Assembly (NCBI GenBank): GCA_023139045.1
Contig: JAGLOJ010000034.1
Location: 1-60,899 of the forward strand
Direction: 5' to 3'
From: Candidatus Sabulitectum sp.
GTDB taxonomy: Bacteria > Fermentibacterota > Fermentibacteria > Fermentibacterales > JCC-6
DNA length: 60,899 bases
Shown: piece by piece, positions 5,698 to 14,229 of the stretch
How positions within the stretch are numbered: the first letter of the stretch is position 1
Layout of the letters: each line of letters opens with the position of its first letter
The notes under the pieces: model-generated
Database searches by the model: none
What the model saw: the letters and a program-made list of their open reading frames with translations, nothing else
What the model was told of the DNA's origin: nothing
Made by a program: the position numbers and the translations under genes

Positions 5698-8517
5698 TTA
5701 CTCTCTGAATATTGCATAAGCGTCTACAGTCCCGCTGGGGGCGTCTACTATAAGTATGGTTTCAGTCCTACCGTTAACGACCAGGCCGCCGTTGGTCCTT
5801 ACCTCAACAGTGTCTGCTGCAGTAACACCTACCAGTGTCCCGGTAGTATTGGTGACAGTAATAACATCAGCCCAGGTGCCTCCGTTTATACGGGCCTGGA
5901 CAGCTCCGGTAGAGAATGCAGTGCCCAGGTAAAACGTATAGGTCCCAGTCACAGGAGCGGACCAGCTATTTCCAACAGCAGAACTGGCCAAGACACCCAT
6001 ATTGAAGTCATTACTCAACTCGTTAGAGCTTACCGTTATGGTATCGTCTGCACTTTGTAAAGCTTCGTAATCTATAGTGTCTAGGGTATGCTTAGTTTCT
6101 ATCTCTAAGGTTAAGCCGGAAGGTATAGTTCCGCCGGTATACCTTAACACCTTGGTCCGTTCCACGATTACTTCATTAGTACCGGCATTCCAATCGGTCA
6201 CATAAAGTTCTGTGGGGTTGTCGTCGAACACACGCACTCGATAATAAGTGGTGGTGTTACTTGGAGCGGCATCTCCAGATATCTGCCTGGCGTTTTCGCT
6301 GAACTCCGTGTAGTCCCTTCTGCGGAAGGTTACTTCTAACTTGGCGTCATCGTAATTATTACCAGTATAGTTGGCATCTAAATCTTTTGTGCTGGAAGTG
6401 TACTCCCCCGTCCCATCAACATTAATCCCTATCGGTGGATTAGGACGGAGATGCTTGCCCTGCATAATAACGGTAACTGGTGTGGCAGAACCTTCCCCTA
6501 ATTCAGAACTATCTGTTCTAGTGATAAGCTTAACGAATATAGTATCGCTCATTTCCCAGCTCTTCGTACCTATTCCACCACCAGAAGATAATAGATAGAC
6601 ACTGGAATTTATATTATGGCTGGCTGGGGCAGAATCTAATACTCCGCGATACACTGTGGTGAGCGTTATATCATTACCATTTGCAGCTCCAGAAGTGACC
6701 AGCATGAATTCACTACCAACCATAATAAGGTTGGTTAGATTATCACCAAGAACAGAAGAAGTGACTGCTGATAAATATCTCAACAGGTCACTCTGGTTAT
6801 CTGGATCGGGAGTGATGTCAAAGCTGCCACTGGTGGTGGCCTTACCCAACGAAGATGTCAATTTACCAATCAGCATAAATTGATCAATAGTTTGTTCTGT
6901 TTCGTAAATGCCTGTCTTCACAGTACGTAGATCAAATTCAACTTCTCCCTTACCTTGATGTCGTCCACCACCCCATACCCTAAACGGCATGCCAATAGTT
7001 ATTGCATCTGAATCCCGTATGCTGACACCGTATGGTGCTTCTATGATTATAGATTCTGCAACAGGAATAGCAACAGGAGTGTTAACTGGCTTAGTCCATT
7101 CAGTAGTAGGAGGATCCCCGAAACTTGGATCAGTCGTAGCGTATACATCTTGTATTATCTCCAATGTAATTTGGCCGTTTACTAATTCCCCTAGATCAAT
7201 TCTTCTCACACGCATTATTAATTCTGAGACGTCAAGAGCAGCATTAGACCACTTGATGACATCGCCAGGTACTAAACCATAAAATTCACGGTTTACTCTT
7301 ATCGTGGCCTTTACCAAAGGATAGGATGTTGCCCGCAATTCTCTCCACGCTAAGTTATTTGCCAAGGTGGCGTCCATAACACCAGGGAACACCACATTTG
7401 TCTTTTCCACACTTCCTTGGATACGGACGTTAGCCAAATCCTGAGCCAGGCCGTATGTCCCCTTATATGAATCATTCCTGTTCGTAAACTGCGTGGTGAC
7501 ATAATTAACAGTGTCATGCCAACTGCCTCTGGTTGGATTTTTGATATCTATAATATTACTCTCATCGGCAATAGCCAAAGAGGACGGAGCATAGTCATAC
7601 CGTGCCAGTTTAATAGTCCACTTACCTGTAAACTGGTTTAAGTAAATCACACCATCCATTTGTCGTTGAAGTTCTTCTATTAATGATTCCAGACTCATGG
7701 TCTGGTCCAATACAAAACTGAAACCGTTCCCTTCAGTCTGTAAGGTAGTTGCGGCAGCTGTGAATGAAGTCTCATCTATATCAGCAGCAGGGAAACTTAA
7801 ACCCCAGTCACTATTCGTAAGTACTTCATATGCCACGAAGGCCAGGTTAGCATCATTCCCATTATTCACTGCCAAAGTAGCAGCCGAAGGACCGGTTGGT
7901 ATTCTCCTTACCTCAAACGAAAAGGGCTTGATGCTGGTACTGGTGCCTACATAACCACCTTCCCAAACCATATGACACATACCTCTATAGGATGGAGTTG
8001 TGCCGCTGATCTGCTGATACTCTGATAGATAGGTATTAACTGTCTGTGAGGAGGAGCCAGTATGAACTCTCAAGAAACCTTTGACACCTCCCTGTCCCAG
8101 TTTATGTCCCCCGAACAAATTCAACTCATCAATTTCAATTGTTCCACTGCTTACTTCCCCACTCCATACTTCGTTATCGCCAATCCACACTCTTCGGACA
8201 TTATCAAGTGTTCCTACGCACAGACCAAACTGGATACCTATATAATATAGGTATCCAGTAGTGATCTTGTCAGAAGAAAACATTCCAGTCTTAATCTTTT
8301 CTGTTATGGCGGTTTGTCTCAAGTCGCCATACCATACCACATTCGGGCCTTCTAATTTTACTGTTCCCCACACCAGAGGAATCACTCGTTCCTCGGTAGC
8401 GGTGGGAAATTTAAAATCACCCAGACCAGCGGGACGGGCATTCTCATTTTTTGGTTTGGGCCTGAGAATGTCCTGAAGCAACATTCCGACTCCGAATAGT
8501 ATCAATGTCCACCACAT
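5698..8517 (-). CDS. Tail-tip / host-specificity protein (phage tail component)
   Basis: 939 aa. The N-terminus (IPLVWGTVKLEGPNVVWYGD and the YYIGIQFGLCVGTLDNVRRV stretch) is typical of the large phage tail proteins related to lambda gpJ and GTA tail-tip proteins, which form the baseplate hub and carry receptor-contacting C-terminal domains. The C-terminal third is Ser/Thr/Gly-rich beta sandwich-like sequence. It follows the BR0599-like and dockerin genes, the usual order at the distal end of a tail operon. The ATG directly follows the dockerin gene's stop (TAAATG), with its GGAG site inside that gene, so the two are coupled. Confidence 0.8.
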   Translation of the reverse strand: MWWTLILFGVGMLLQDILRPKPKNENARPAGLGDFKFPTATEERVIPLVWGTVKLEGPNVVWYGDLRQTAITEKIKTGMFSSDKITTGYLYYIGIQFGLCVGTLDNVRRVWIGDNEVWSGEVSSGTIEIDELNLFGGHKLGQGGVKGFLRVHTGSSSQTVNTYLSEYQQISGTTPSYRGMCHMVWEGGYVGTSTSIKPFSFEVRRIPTGPSAATLAVNNGNDANLAFVAYEVLTNSDWGLSFPAADIDETSFTAAATTLQTEGNGFSFVLDQTMSLESLIEELQRQMDGVIYLNQFTGKWTIKLARYDYAPSSLAIADESNIIDIKNPTRGSWHDTVNYVTTQFTNRNDSYKGTYGLAQDLANVRIQGSVEKTNVVFPGVMDATLANNLAWRELRATSYPLVKATIRVNREFYGLVPGDVIKWSNAALDVSELIMRVRRIDLGELVNGQITLEIIQDVYATTDPSFGDPPTTEWTKPVNTPVAIPVAESIIIEAPYGVSIRDSDAITIGMPFRVWGGGRHQGKGEVEFDLRTVKTGIYETEQTIDQFMLIGKLTSSLGKATTSGSFDITPDPDNQSDLLRYLSAVTSSVLGDNLTNLIMVGSEFMLVTSGAANGNDITLTTVYRGVLDSAPASHNINSSVYLLSSGGGIGTKSWEMSDTIFVKLITRTDSSELGEGSATPVTVIMQGKHLRPNPPIGINVDGTGEYTSSTKDLDANYTGNNYDDAKLEVTFRRRDYTEFSENARQISGDAAPSNTTTYYRVRVFDDNPTELYVTDWNAGTNEVIVERTKVLRYTGGTIPSGLTLEIETKHTLDTIDYEALQSADDTITVSSNELSNDFNMGVLASSAVGNSWSAPVTGTYTFYLGTAFSTGAVQARINGGTWADVITVTNTTGTLVGVTAADTVEVRTNGGLVVNGRTETILIVDAPSGTVDAYAIFRE

Positions 8518-9084
8518 TTAATTCTCCATAAGCCAATTGGTCGCCAGGACAGTCACATCTTCTAGATTCACAATGCCGTCTCCATTTGTATCACCATACG
8601 GTGTGCGATAAACTCGGAGGCCAACACCCACCTCACACGTGAATGACCTAACATCACTCACAAGTCCGACAGCCAACTGGCCGCCGTGAAACTCATAGAT
8701 ACCCCACACCAAGGCCCACACTTCCAGCGAGCCAGAATGCTGTATCCAGCTACCACGCTTACCAGCTGTATTGGACAGGTGTATACTTTGCACCTTAATA
8801 TTTACGCCACTGTCCTCCGGTATTAGGAAGTCACAGTTGCTGCCACCGACAATATTATTAATATCGATGTCCTCATCAATAAGAATACTGCAACGAGTAT
8901 TCGGATCGGCATTTACGATAGCTACATCAGAATTGGTCAATGGCTTTATGTTATCCGTCCAGTTATTAGGATCAGACCACAACTGATGGCCTTCGAGGAT
9001 ATCGCCCTCAAAGTAACAAACACCGGCATTGGCAGTGCCGCAAACAATAAACATTAAAAGAGCAGTCAACAAAATTCTTCTCAT
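8518..9084 (-). CDS. Exported protein with C-terminal dockerin/EF-hand repeat
   Basis: 188 aa from ATG 9084, chosen because a Sec signal peptide (MRRILLTALLMFIVCGTANA, probable cut after ANA) starts there and GAAAGG lies 7 bases upstream; the longer frame would bury the signal. The middle contains a DPNNWTDNIKPL motif typical of beta-helix PEP-CTERM/planctomycete secreted proteins. The C-terminus GDTNGDGIVNLEDVTVLATN-WL is a calcium-binding dockerin-like EF-hand. Such tails are abundant in Planctomycetota. The gene is fully embedded: its ribosome site overlaps the previous stop and its end supplies the site for the tail-tip gene. It may be a virion or host-surface decoration protein acquired from the host. 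Confidence 0.75.
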   Translation of the reverse strand: MRRILLTALLMFIVCGTANAGVCYFEGDILEGHQLWSDPNNWTDNIKPLTNSDVAIVNADPNTRCSILIDEDIDINNIVGGSNCDFLIPEDSGVNIKVQSIHLSNTAGKRGSWIQHSGSLEVWALVWGIYEFHGGQLAVGLVSDVRSFTCEVGVGLRVYRTPYGDTNGDGIVNLEDVTVLATNWLMEN

Positions 9085-9095
9085 AATAAACCTTT

Positions 9096-9905
9096 CTACT
9101 TTATTCCATTTTGGAAGATGTTCCGCGTTGGAACAAACGGGCATCCAAAATAATTAATACCATTATTAAATTTACTTACACAAGTTTCCATAGTGTGGTC
9201 ACAACCTGCAAAGACATCTACATCACTACCCAACGGGGTTTTGTTAAACGGCAACAATATAGTTATCTCTGTGCCGACGTGCTTTATAATCAGCCGAAAG
9301 TCCGTTGTACCAAATTGTACGAAGCCAGCGGTATAATATCCATCGGGCTGTCCGTCTGCTCCTGTTATAGTGAGAACTGTCTCATTTATATTTGTCACCT
9401 GCCCTGTGTGTTGGTAAGAACTTTGCAGAACGGAACATCTAGTATCATATAAGATATTATTACATAAACTCTGATAAGTATAGCGAGGGACCTCTCTGCT
9501 GAATCCATTAGTCAACGGAACCAAACTAAGTGCAGCACTATGACCATCATCGGTATAAGCCACAGTCCTCAATATACCTTTGAATATCAGTATCATCTCC
9601 AGACCGCTATCCGATCTATGATAGCGTTTAATAGACAGGGTGCAAACCTGCCCAGGTACGATGGAGATGTACTCGTCCGCGGGGGCCGCGTTACTGGGCA
9701 TCATCACGTTTAATATCTCCTGGGCACTTTCGGCTCCTAGAGATACAGAGGATCTACTAATGGCAACTGGTGTGTAAGTGATGGCACCAACTACTATCTC
9801 ATCCTCAGCGGATGTATAGTTGTAACTGTTGCTACCTAAAGTGAAATCATAAAATTCTACCGGCTGTCCCCCGGCCAATGATATTTCTTGTATATTATAA
9901 CTCAT
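9096..9905 (-). CDS. Distal tail protein, BR0599/DUF2163-like
   Basis: 269 aa. The C-terminal motif GCDHTMETCVSKFNNGINY then GCPFVP matches the Phage_BR0599 C-terminal signature (GCDxTxxTCxxKFxNxxNFxGxP), a family linked to GTA gp13 and lambda-type tail-tip assembly. The first half is a beta-rich domain with a VPGQVCTLSIKRYH strand pair. The ATG at 9905 overlaps the end of the previous tail gene. The four conserved Cys/His in the C-terminal motif may bind metal. Confidence 0.75.
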   Translation of the reverse strand: MSYNIQEISLAGGQPVEFYDFTLGSNSYNYTSAEDEIVVGAITYTPVAISRSSVSLGAESAQEILNVMMPSNAAPADEYISIVPGQVCTLSIKRYHRSDSGLEMILIFKGILRTVAYTDDGHSAALSLVPLTNGFSREVPRYTYQSLCNNILYDTRCSVLQSSYQHTGQVTNINETVLTITGADGQPDGYYTAGFVQFGTTDFRLIIKHVGTEITILLPFNKTPLGSDVDVFAGCDHTMETCVSKFNNGINYFGCPFVPTRNIFQNGIK

Positions 9906-11634
9906 CAAATACTACCTTCACAGGGAAAAATAATCTTGTTTGCCCTATTGCGTTCTGGTGCTCTATTTTGAAACTGTCTGTGTCGGACCTTACCAACTCA
10001 ACATATTCTATGCGTTCAACATCTTCTATCTCTACATCGATAGGCCATGCTGTGTCCACTACAATTTGCTCATTCTGGGAATCCACTTCTGAAGCACTGT
10101 CCACAGTTCTGTCGTAAATGGTACCATCAGTTAGATGCACCCGTAACCTATAGCGACTTGGCTTGTTTCCTTTGGCGAACTGGCTGAACCCCACGTTTAC
10201 AATATTTAATACCGTTGTTCCAACTTGAAGTTTAATGGTCAACTCCATCTCATTATAAAAGGTAGGTAGGTAGAATGCTGTTAATCTGCCCTTGAAGGCA
10301 TGGAGCAATCTACGTAAAGCCCAGAGGTCAGTTCGGTTCTTGGTCTTGAAACCTTTGACGCTGTTTCTTTTCGCTCTGTCCCATGGGGAGGCCTGACTCT
10401 TTAATCCGGTCTCGTTATCATATACGACCAGGTTCCGCCGTAATGATTCTGTCATTCTGCGTTCTGTGGCGTTCGGTCCATCTAACAGTACCCTGCCATT
10501 TAAAGTGTTGAACGTGCCGGTGCTCGCGAAACTGTCTCCGACATCATTATCTATTATGGAAAATTGGATTCTGAACTCTTCGTCATTTACAAATGCCCTG
10601 CTACCGCGGATCAATTTATTAGCAAGGGCGGTTCGTAAAGGATACACCATGGTGTTGGCGGTGTAACTATTACTTAATGGGGAAGTAAACTCTAGAGACT
10701 GAGCCCCTATCGTTTGAACCTCTAAAGCATCGAACGTGAATCTATCGGTCAATATAATAGCCAAACTCCCAACTCTGAAATCGCTGAGGGTAGTATCGGC
10801 TACTGCTATGGTGGTGGCTGCAGCACTGGCCGCTGCTGTCAGGTAGGTTGGTTCGGTCCATATAGGTAAGCCGAACACCCTGCTCTGCCAATCATGTAGT
10901 AAGTTTTCTGTATAGCGTCTATTGTTGCCATCGAGCTTCATCTTGAAGTCGAATATTTGTCTAGGGTTTTTACGAAGGGTGATTCTTTGCTCTTTACCAT
11001 TTATAGTGGGCATTAAATCTGTCAAGAATTCTAATGTCTCATTCAACGGAACTTCCGGCGGCAACGGGAACATCACGATACGGCTACCTGTGATAGCAAC
11101 CTTTATAGTCCCAACGTTAAATACCCAATCAAGAGTATCGTCCAGTGTTGGGGAACCCTCGGTAGTCACTTCTAAAGTAACAGTGAATCCAGATTGTGGT
11201 TGTATAGCGTAAGGCAGAGTTGGTAAATCTGGTAAATTAACGCCCGCCCCTAAATTATTCACAACATCACTCAACGTAATAGTAGGGTCACGATAAGAAC
11301 TATAGATTGAGATAGTGTCTGTTTGTGTGGATAAAATATTCCCAAACGCAAAGACCAAAGGTATGACAATTGCCTGATCAAACCAGACATCAGCGTCATT
11401 CCATCGATCATATGTTTGACCAGCCAAATCCTCTCCCTCGAGGTACCATGGGGGAGGATCATTATCTTCTTTTACACCATCGACGGTGAAATCTCCTATT
11501 GGGGTAGGAACTGGGTTACTTGCCCCTCTCCATTTTATGGCCGCTGCACCAAGCCCAGGGACGGTGAAGCGGTTGGCCCCCAGGAAGGAAGTCATAGCTA
11601 GGTCTTCTTCGATTTTTCCGACATAGTCAGTCAT
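9895..11634 (-). CDS. Distal tail protein (DUF2460 position)
   Basis: 579 aa. The segment ALRRLLHAFKGRLTAFYLPTF and the flanking beta-rich C-terminus are characteristic of a large tail protein that precedes BR0599-like proteins in many siphoviruses and GTAs, equivalent to a distal tail (Dit-like) component. The start overlaps the previous stop (TAATG). The stop overlaps the next gene. Assignment rests on context and general resemblance. Confidence 0.65.
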   Translation of the reverse strand: MTDYVGKIEEDLAMTSFLGANRFTVPGLGAAAIKWRGASNPVPTPIGDFTVDGVKEDNDPPPWYLEGEDLAGQTYDRWNDADVWFDQAIVIPLVFAFGNILSTQTDTISIYSSYRDPTITLSDVVNNLGAGVNLPDLPTLPYAIQPQSGFTVTLEVTTEGSPTLDDTLDWVFNVGTIKVAITGSRIVMFPLPPEVPLNETLEFLTDLMPTINGKEQRITLRKNPRQIFDFKMKLDGNNRRYTENLLHDWQSRVFGLPIWTEPTYLTAAASAAATTIAVADTTLSDFRVGSLAIILTDRFTFDALEVQTIGAQSLEFTSPLSNSYTANTMVYPLRTALANKLIRGSRAFVNDEEFRIQFSIIDNDVGDSFASTGTFNTLNGRVLLDGPNATERRMTESLRRNLVVYDNETGLKSQASPWDRAKRNSVKGFKTKNRTDLWALRRLLHAFKGRLTAFYLPTFYNEMELTIKLQVGTTVLNIVNVGFSQFAKGNKPSRYRLRVHLTDGTIYDRTVDSASEVDSQNEQIVVDTAWPIDVEIEDVERIEYVELVRSDTDSFKIEHQNAIGQTRLFFPVKVVFDEL

Positions 11635-12659
11635 TATGTAATCTTCTTATATGCGATACCTAAATTTCTACTTTCGTTTAGGTCAGCAGTATACTGCTTC
11701 CTTACATATGGAAATATCATCCAAGTATCACTCCCAACAGTGATCTCATCTCCAGGACTAAAGTTTTTCATATTCAATGTTTTCACATCTGGTTGCCAGC
11801 CCATAAAATATAGATTGTCTGGGGCAGTTACTGCATCTCTATAAAATATACCATTAGATGTAAGTGGCAAGAAACCATCTCCACTATTGCCAGGTACAAT
11901 ATTAAACAAAAAACCAACAGGACCTCCATTAGAACCTCCTGAAAAGAAAACTTGATTTTCACCCGCCCTGTCTAAGAAAGGAGAACCGAGTGAAGTTTCT
12001 GACTTTTCTATGAAAATGCCCCACTTTCCAGCTGCCGGTTGATTAGGCAAACCTTCAACATGGATAGTCGCTAATCTATCTGAATCGCTATCATCTCCAT
12101 TAGCAGACAATAATGGTTCTTGTATTAGAGGGCTAGAGTTTTCCTGACAATGACCGTAGCAATATTCTCCGCCGGTCCAGTCCCATGCCTTTTCCAATTC
12201 ACCAAAGCCAAAATTCCTATACAAAAACGGAGCGTATTCTAAGGCAACATGAATGTATTCATTTGTACCATTCCCTTGGAAGAAATGGTATGCTGTGAAA
12301 GGACCAACTCCTATTGAACTGATAAATCTATATCCGTCGTGTGTCGATACTGTATCACTCCAACCAGTACCTCCAGGCAGAGTGGTAACACCATTACCAG
12401 AATCATCTGTATGTAGCCACTGACTTACGCCGGTGCCTGAATACCCCAACGATTGATACATGGCTATATGGTTTGCCTCATTGGCATTCCATAGAAAATG
12501 TACGTACACACTGCCCTTGTGTATTGACAACTTTCCGTCAACACTGCTGCCGCTCTCAACATTATATTGATCTAATGTCCAGCCGTTCGCCACTGCGAAA
12601 ATCTGCAACTTATTCATTAGGTCTGACATACTGCTTGCTGAACCTGTTTCATACGACAT
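11634..12659 (-). CDS. Virion-associated tail protein (paralogue 2)
   Basis: 341 aa. It opens with SYETGSASSMSDLMNKLQIF, aligning with the start of the next upstream gene (AFTNGSATDYRDLLLKLDLF), so the two are probably paralogues with diverged C-termini. It is rich in aromatic residues and Gly, as in fibre-like or receptor-binding tail parts. It sits between the tape measure and distal tail genes. No catalytic motif seen. Confidence 0.6.
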   Translation of the reverse strand: MSYETGSASSMSDLMNKLQIFAVANGWTLDQYNVESGSSVDGKLSIHKGSVYVHFLWNANEANHIAMYQSLGYSGTGVSQWLHTDDSGNGVTTLPGGTGWSDTVSTHDGYRFISSIGVGPFTAYHFFQGNGTNEYIHVALEYAPFLYRNFGFGELEKAWDWTGGEYCYGHCQENSSPLIQEPLLSANGDDSDSDRLATIHVEGLPNQPAAGKWGIFIEKSETSLGSPFLDRAGENQVFFSGGSNGGPVGFLFNIVPGNSGDGFLPLTSNGIFYRDAVTAPDNLYFMGWQPDVKTLNMKNFSPGDEITVGSDTWMIFPYVRKQYTADLNESRNLGIAYKKIT

Positions 12660-12660
12660 A

Positions 12661-14229
12661 TTATTTTTCCTCTACGCAAAAGTGAGAATAACTGACAGCG
12701 TTTGCCCCCATTTGAAAAACTCTAAAATACCTACCACTGTTTATTATACGATCATTAACGGATAAGCCTTCTTCAGCAGAAACCCAGAACACACCGTTAA
12801 CCTCAGCTACCGCTCTTCGTACATCAGTTGACGTCAACATGACAGTACAGGGTATAGGGAAATATTTATTGCCTCCAGAATCAGGAGAAGGTTTCCATCT
12901 GTAACTAGGTGTACCACTTCTGGTATTCTTGATTATGTCCTCCCAACGCAGACCGTAGGTTGTCACAAAATCATCAATAGCAGGAATCGCAATATATATT
13001 TCATCCTTTATAGATCCACATGGGTACACCCAATATCCATCTCTGTCATCACTGGTGATATCACTTCCATCGTAATAACCATTCCGAACTTTATTCCACA
13101 CACCCGCACCGTCTCTGAAAAGTCCTGCATTGCCATCCCCTACCAAATCTCCCTGCATGGGATCAGAGGGACCACGTAACCACATAGCACCATCCCCAAT
13201 GTCCTCTGTGAATTTATCGGATGTCCCGCAAATATACATAGGGTAAGGTATTTCAGTGTCTGTTCCGAAAGGGTCGCACAAGCCCATATGCAGAGATTGG
13301 TAACTAGCACCAACGTGGATTACCATTATTATACGTCTTGTATTAGCGTATATCCAATAGTCCATAGCGGATGTTTCCAGCAATACAGCAGGACCCCCAA
13401 CCTGCTCCCCAGAAGTCGCCAACACACAACGACCGTCCGTAATACCCGCTTGGTTTTCCCAATCCTGCCCACTCTGCCAACCTGTAAAACCAGCCAGTTC
13501 CCAAGAGACTTGTTCGTCAGCAACAGCATAGGCTGTTCTAATGCCTACATAGACAGAATTACCACCAGTACCAGAACCCTCCCAGAAATATTCATCACGA
13601 ACAGGCCTAAATTCACATTGAAGAGTCAAGCCAGTTCCCGAGCCTCCAGTAGTGGTACCATAAGTAGAACCTGTAATGGCTGTGTACGTCCCGTGACTTA
13701 CAATACTCAAAGAAGTTACATTACCGCTGATGACTGATGCCACCAGGAATGTTGCTGCCGTAGTAGCACCTGGGGCAGACCATGTAATAGTATCGCCGAC
13801 ACCATACCCAGAACCATCATCAATAATATCATATTCATTAATCTCAATGAAAGAGGTTATAGGAGCAGAACTTAAATTCTTCATTCTCTGTGTCCAGCCC
13901 GTAATCAACATGGTCAAGTCCATAGTTGCACTGCTGCCAGTTCCGCCAGTCACAGCATTTGCTGTGACGGTAGGATCAACAGAATAAGCACCGGAATTAG
14001 AAACACGTGCAGTCAGTACTGCACCACCCCCGTCTACCGTCAATACTTCTATCTGAGCCGTCATGCTACCTTGAACAGTTCCACCAGCAACTGTTAGTAT
14101 GTCGCCAGCAATATAACTAGACCCGCCAGCATTAACAGCAACAACTGAAAGGTGTTTATTGGTTATGAACAAGTCTAATTTCAATAACAGATCTCTATAG
14201 TCAGTGGCACTGCCATTTGTAAAAGCCAT
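12661..14229 (-). CDS. Virion-associated tail protein (paralogue 1)
   Basis: 522 aa. It shares its N-terminus with the following 341-aa protein. Residues about 30-200 contain repeats of the GGSSYIAGDILTVAGGT / GSGYGVGDTITWSAPG type, a short beta-strand motif seen in many phage tail proteins. The C-terminal half is Trp- and Gly-rich. Its start overlaps the tape measure stop (TAATG). Likely a tail fibre or tip component; the exact role is unknown. Confidence 0.6.
   Translation of the reverse strand: MAFTNGSATDYRDLLLKLDLFITNKHLSVVAVNAGGSSYIAGDILTVAGGTVQGSMTAQIEVLTVDGGGAVLTARVSNSGAYSVDPTVTANAVTGGTGSSATMDLTMLITGWTQRMKNLSSAPITSFIEINEYDIIDDGSGYGVGDTITWSAPGATTAATFLVASVISGNVTSLSIVSHGTYTAITGSTYGTTTGGSGTGLTLQCEFRPVRDEYFWEGSGTGGNSVYVGIRTAYAVADEQVSWELAGFTGWQSGQDWENQAGITDGRCVLATSGEQVGGPAVLLETSAMDYWIYANTRRIIMVIHVGASYQSLHMGLCDPFGTDTEIPYPMYICGTSDKFTEDIGDGAMWLRGPSDPMQGDLVGDGNAGLFRDGAGVWNKVRNGYYDGSDITSDDRDGYWVYPCGSIKDEIYIAIPAIDDFVTTYGLRWEDIIKNTRSGTPSYRWKPSPDSGGNKYFPIPCTVMLTSTDVRRAVAEVNGVFWVSAEEGLSVNDRIINSGRYFRVFQMGANAVSYSHFCVEEK

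Noticed and set aside
8518-9084. Host contamination explaining the dockerin gene
   Set aside because: Its ribosome site overlaps the upstream phage stop and its own end supplies the site for the tail-tip gene, so it belongs to the operon.
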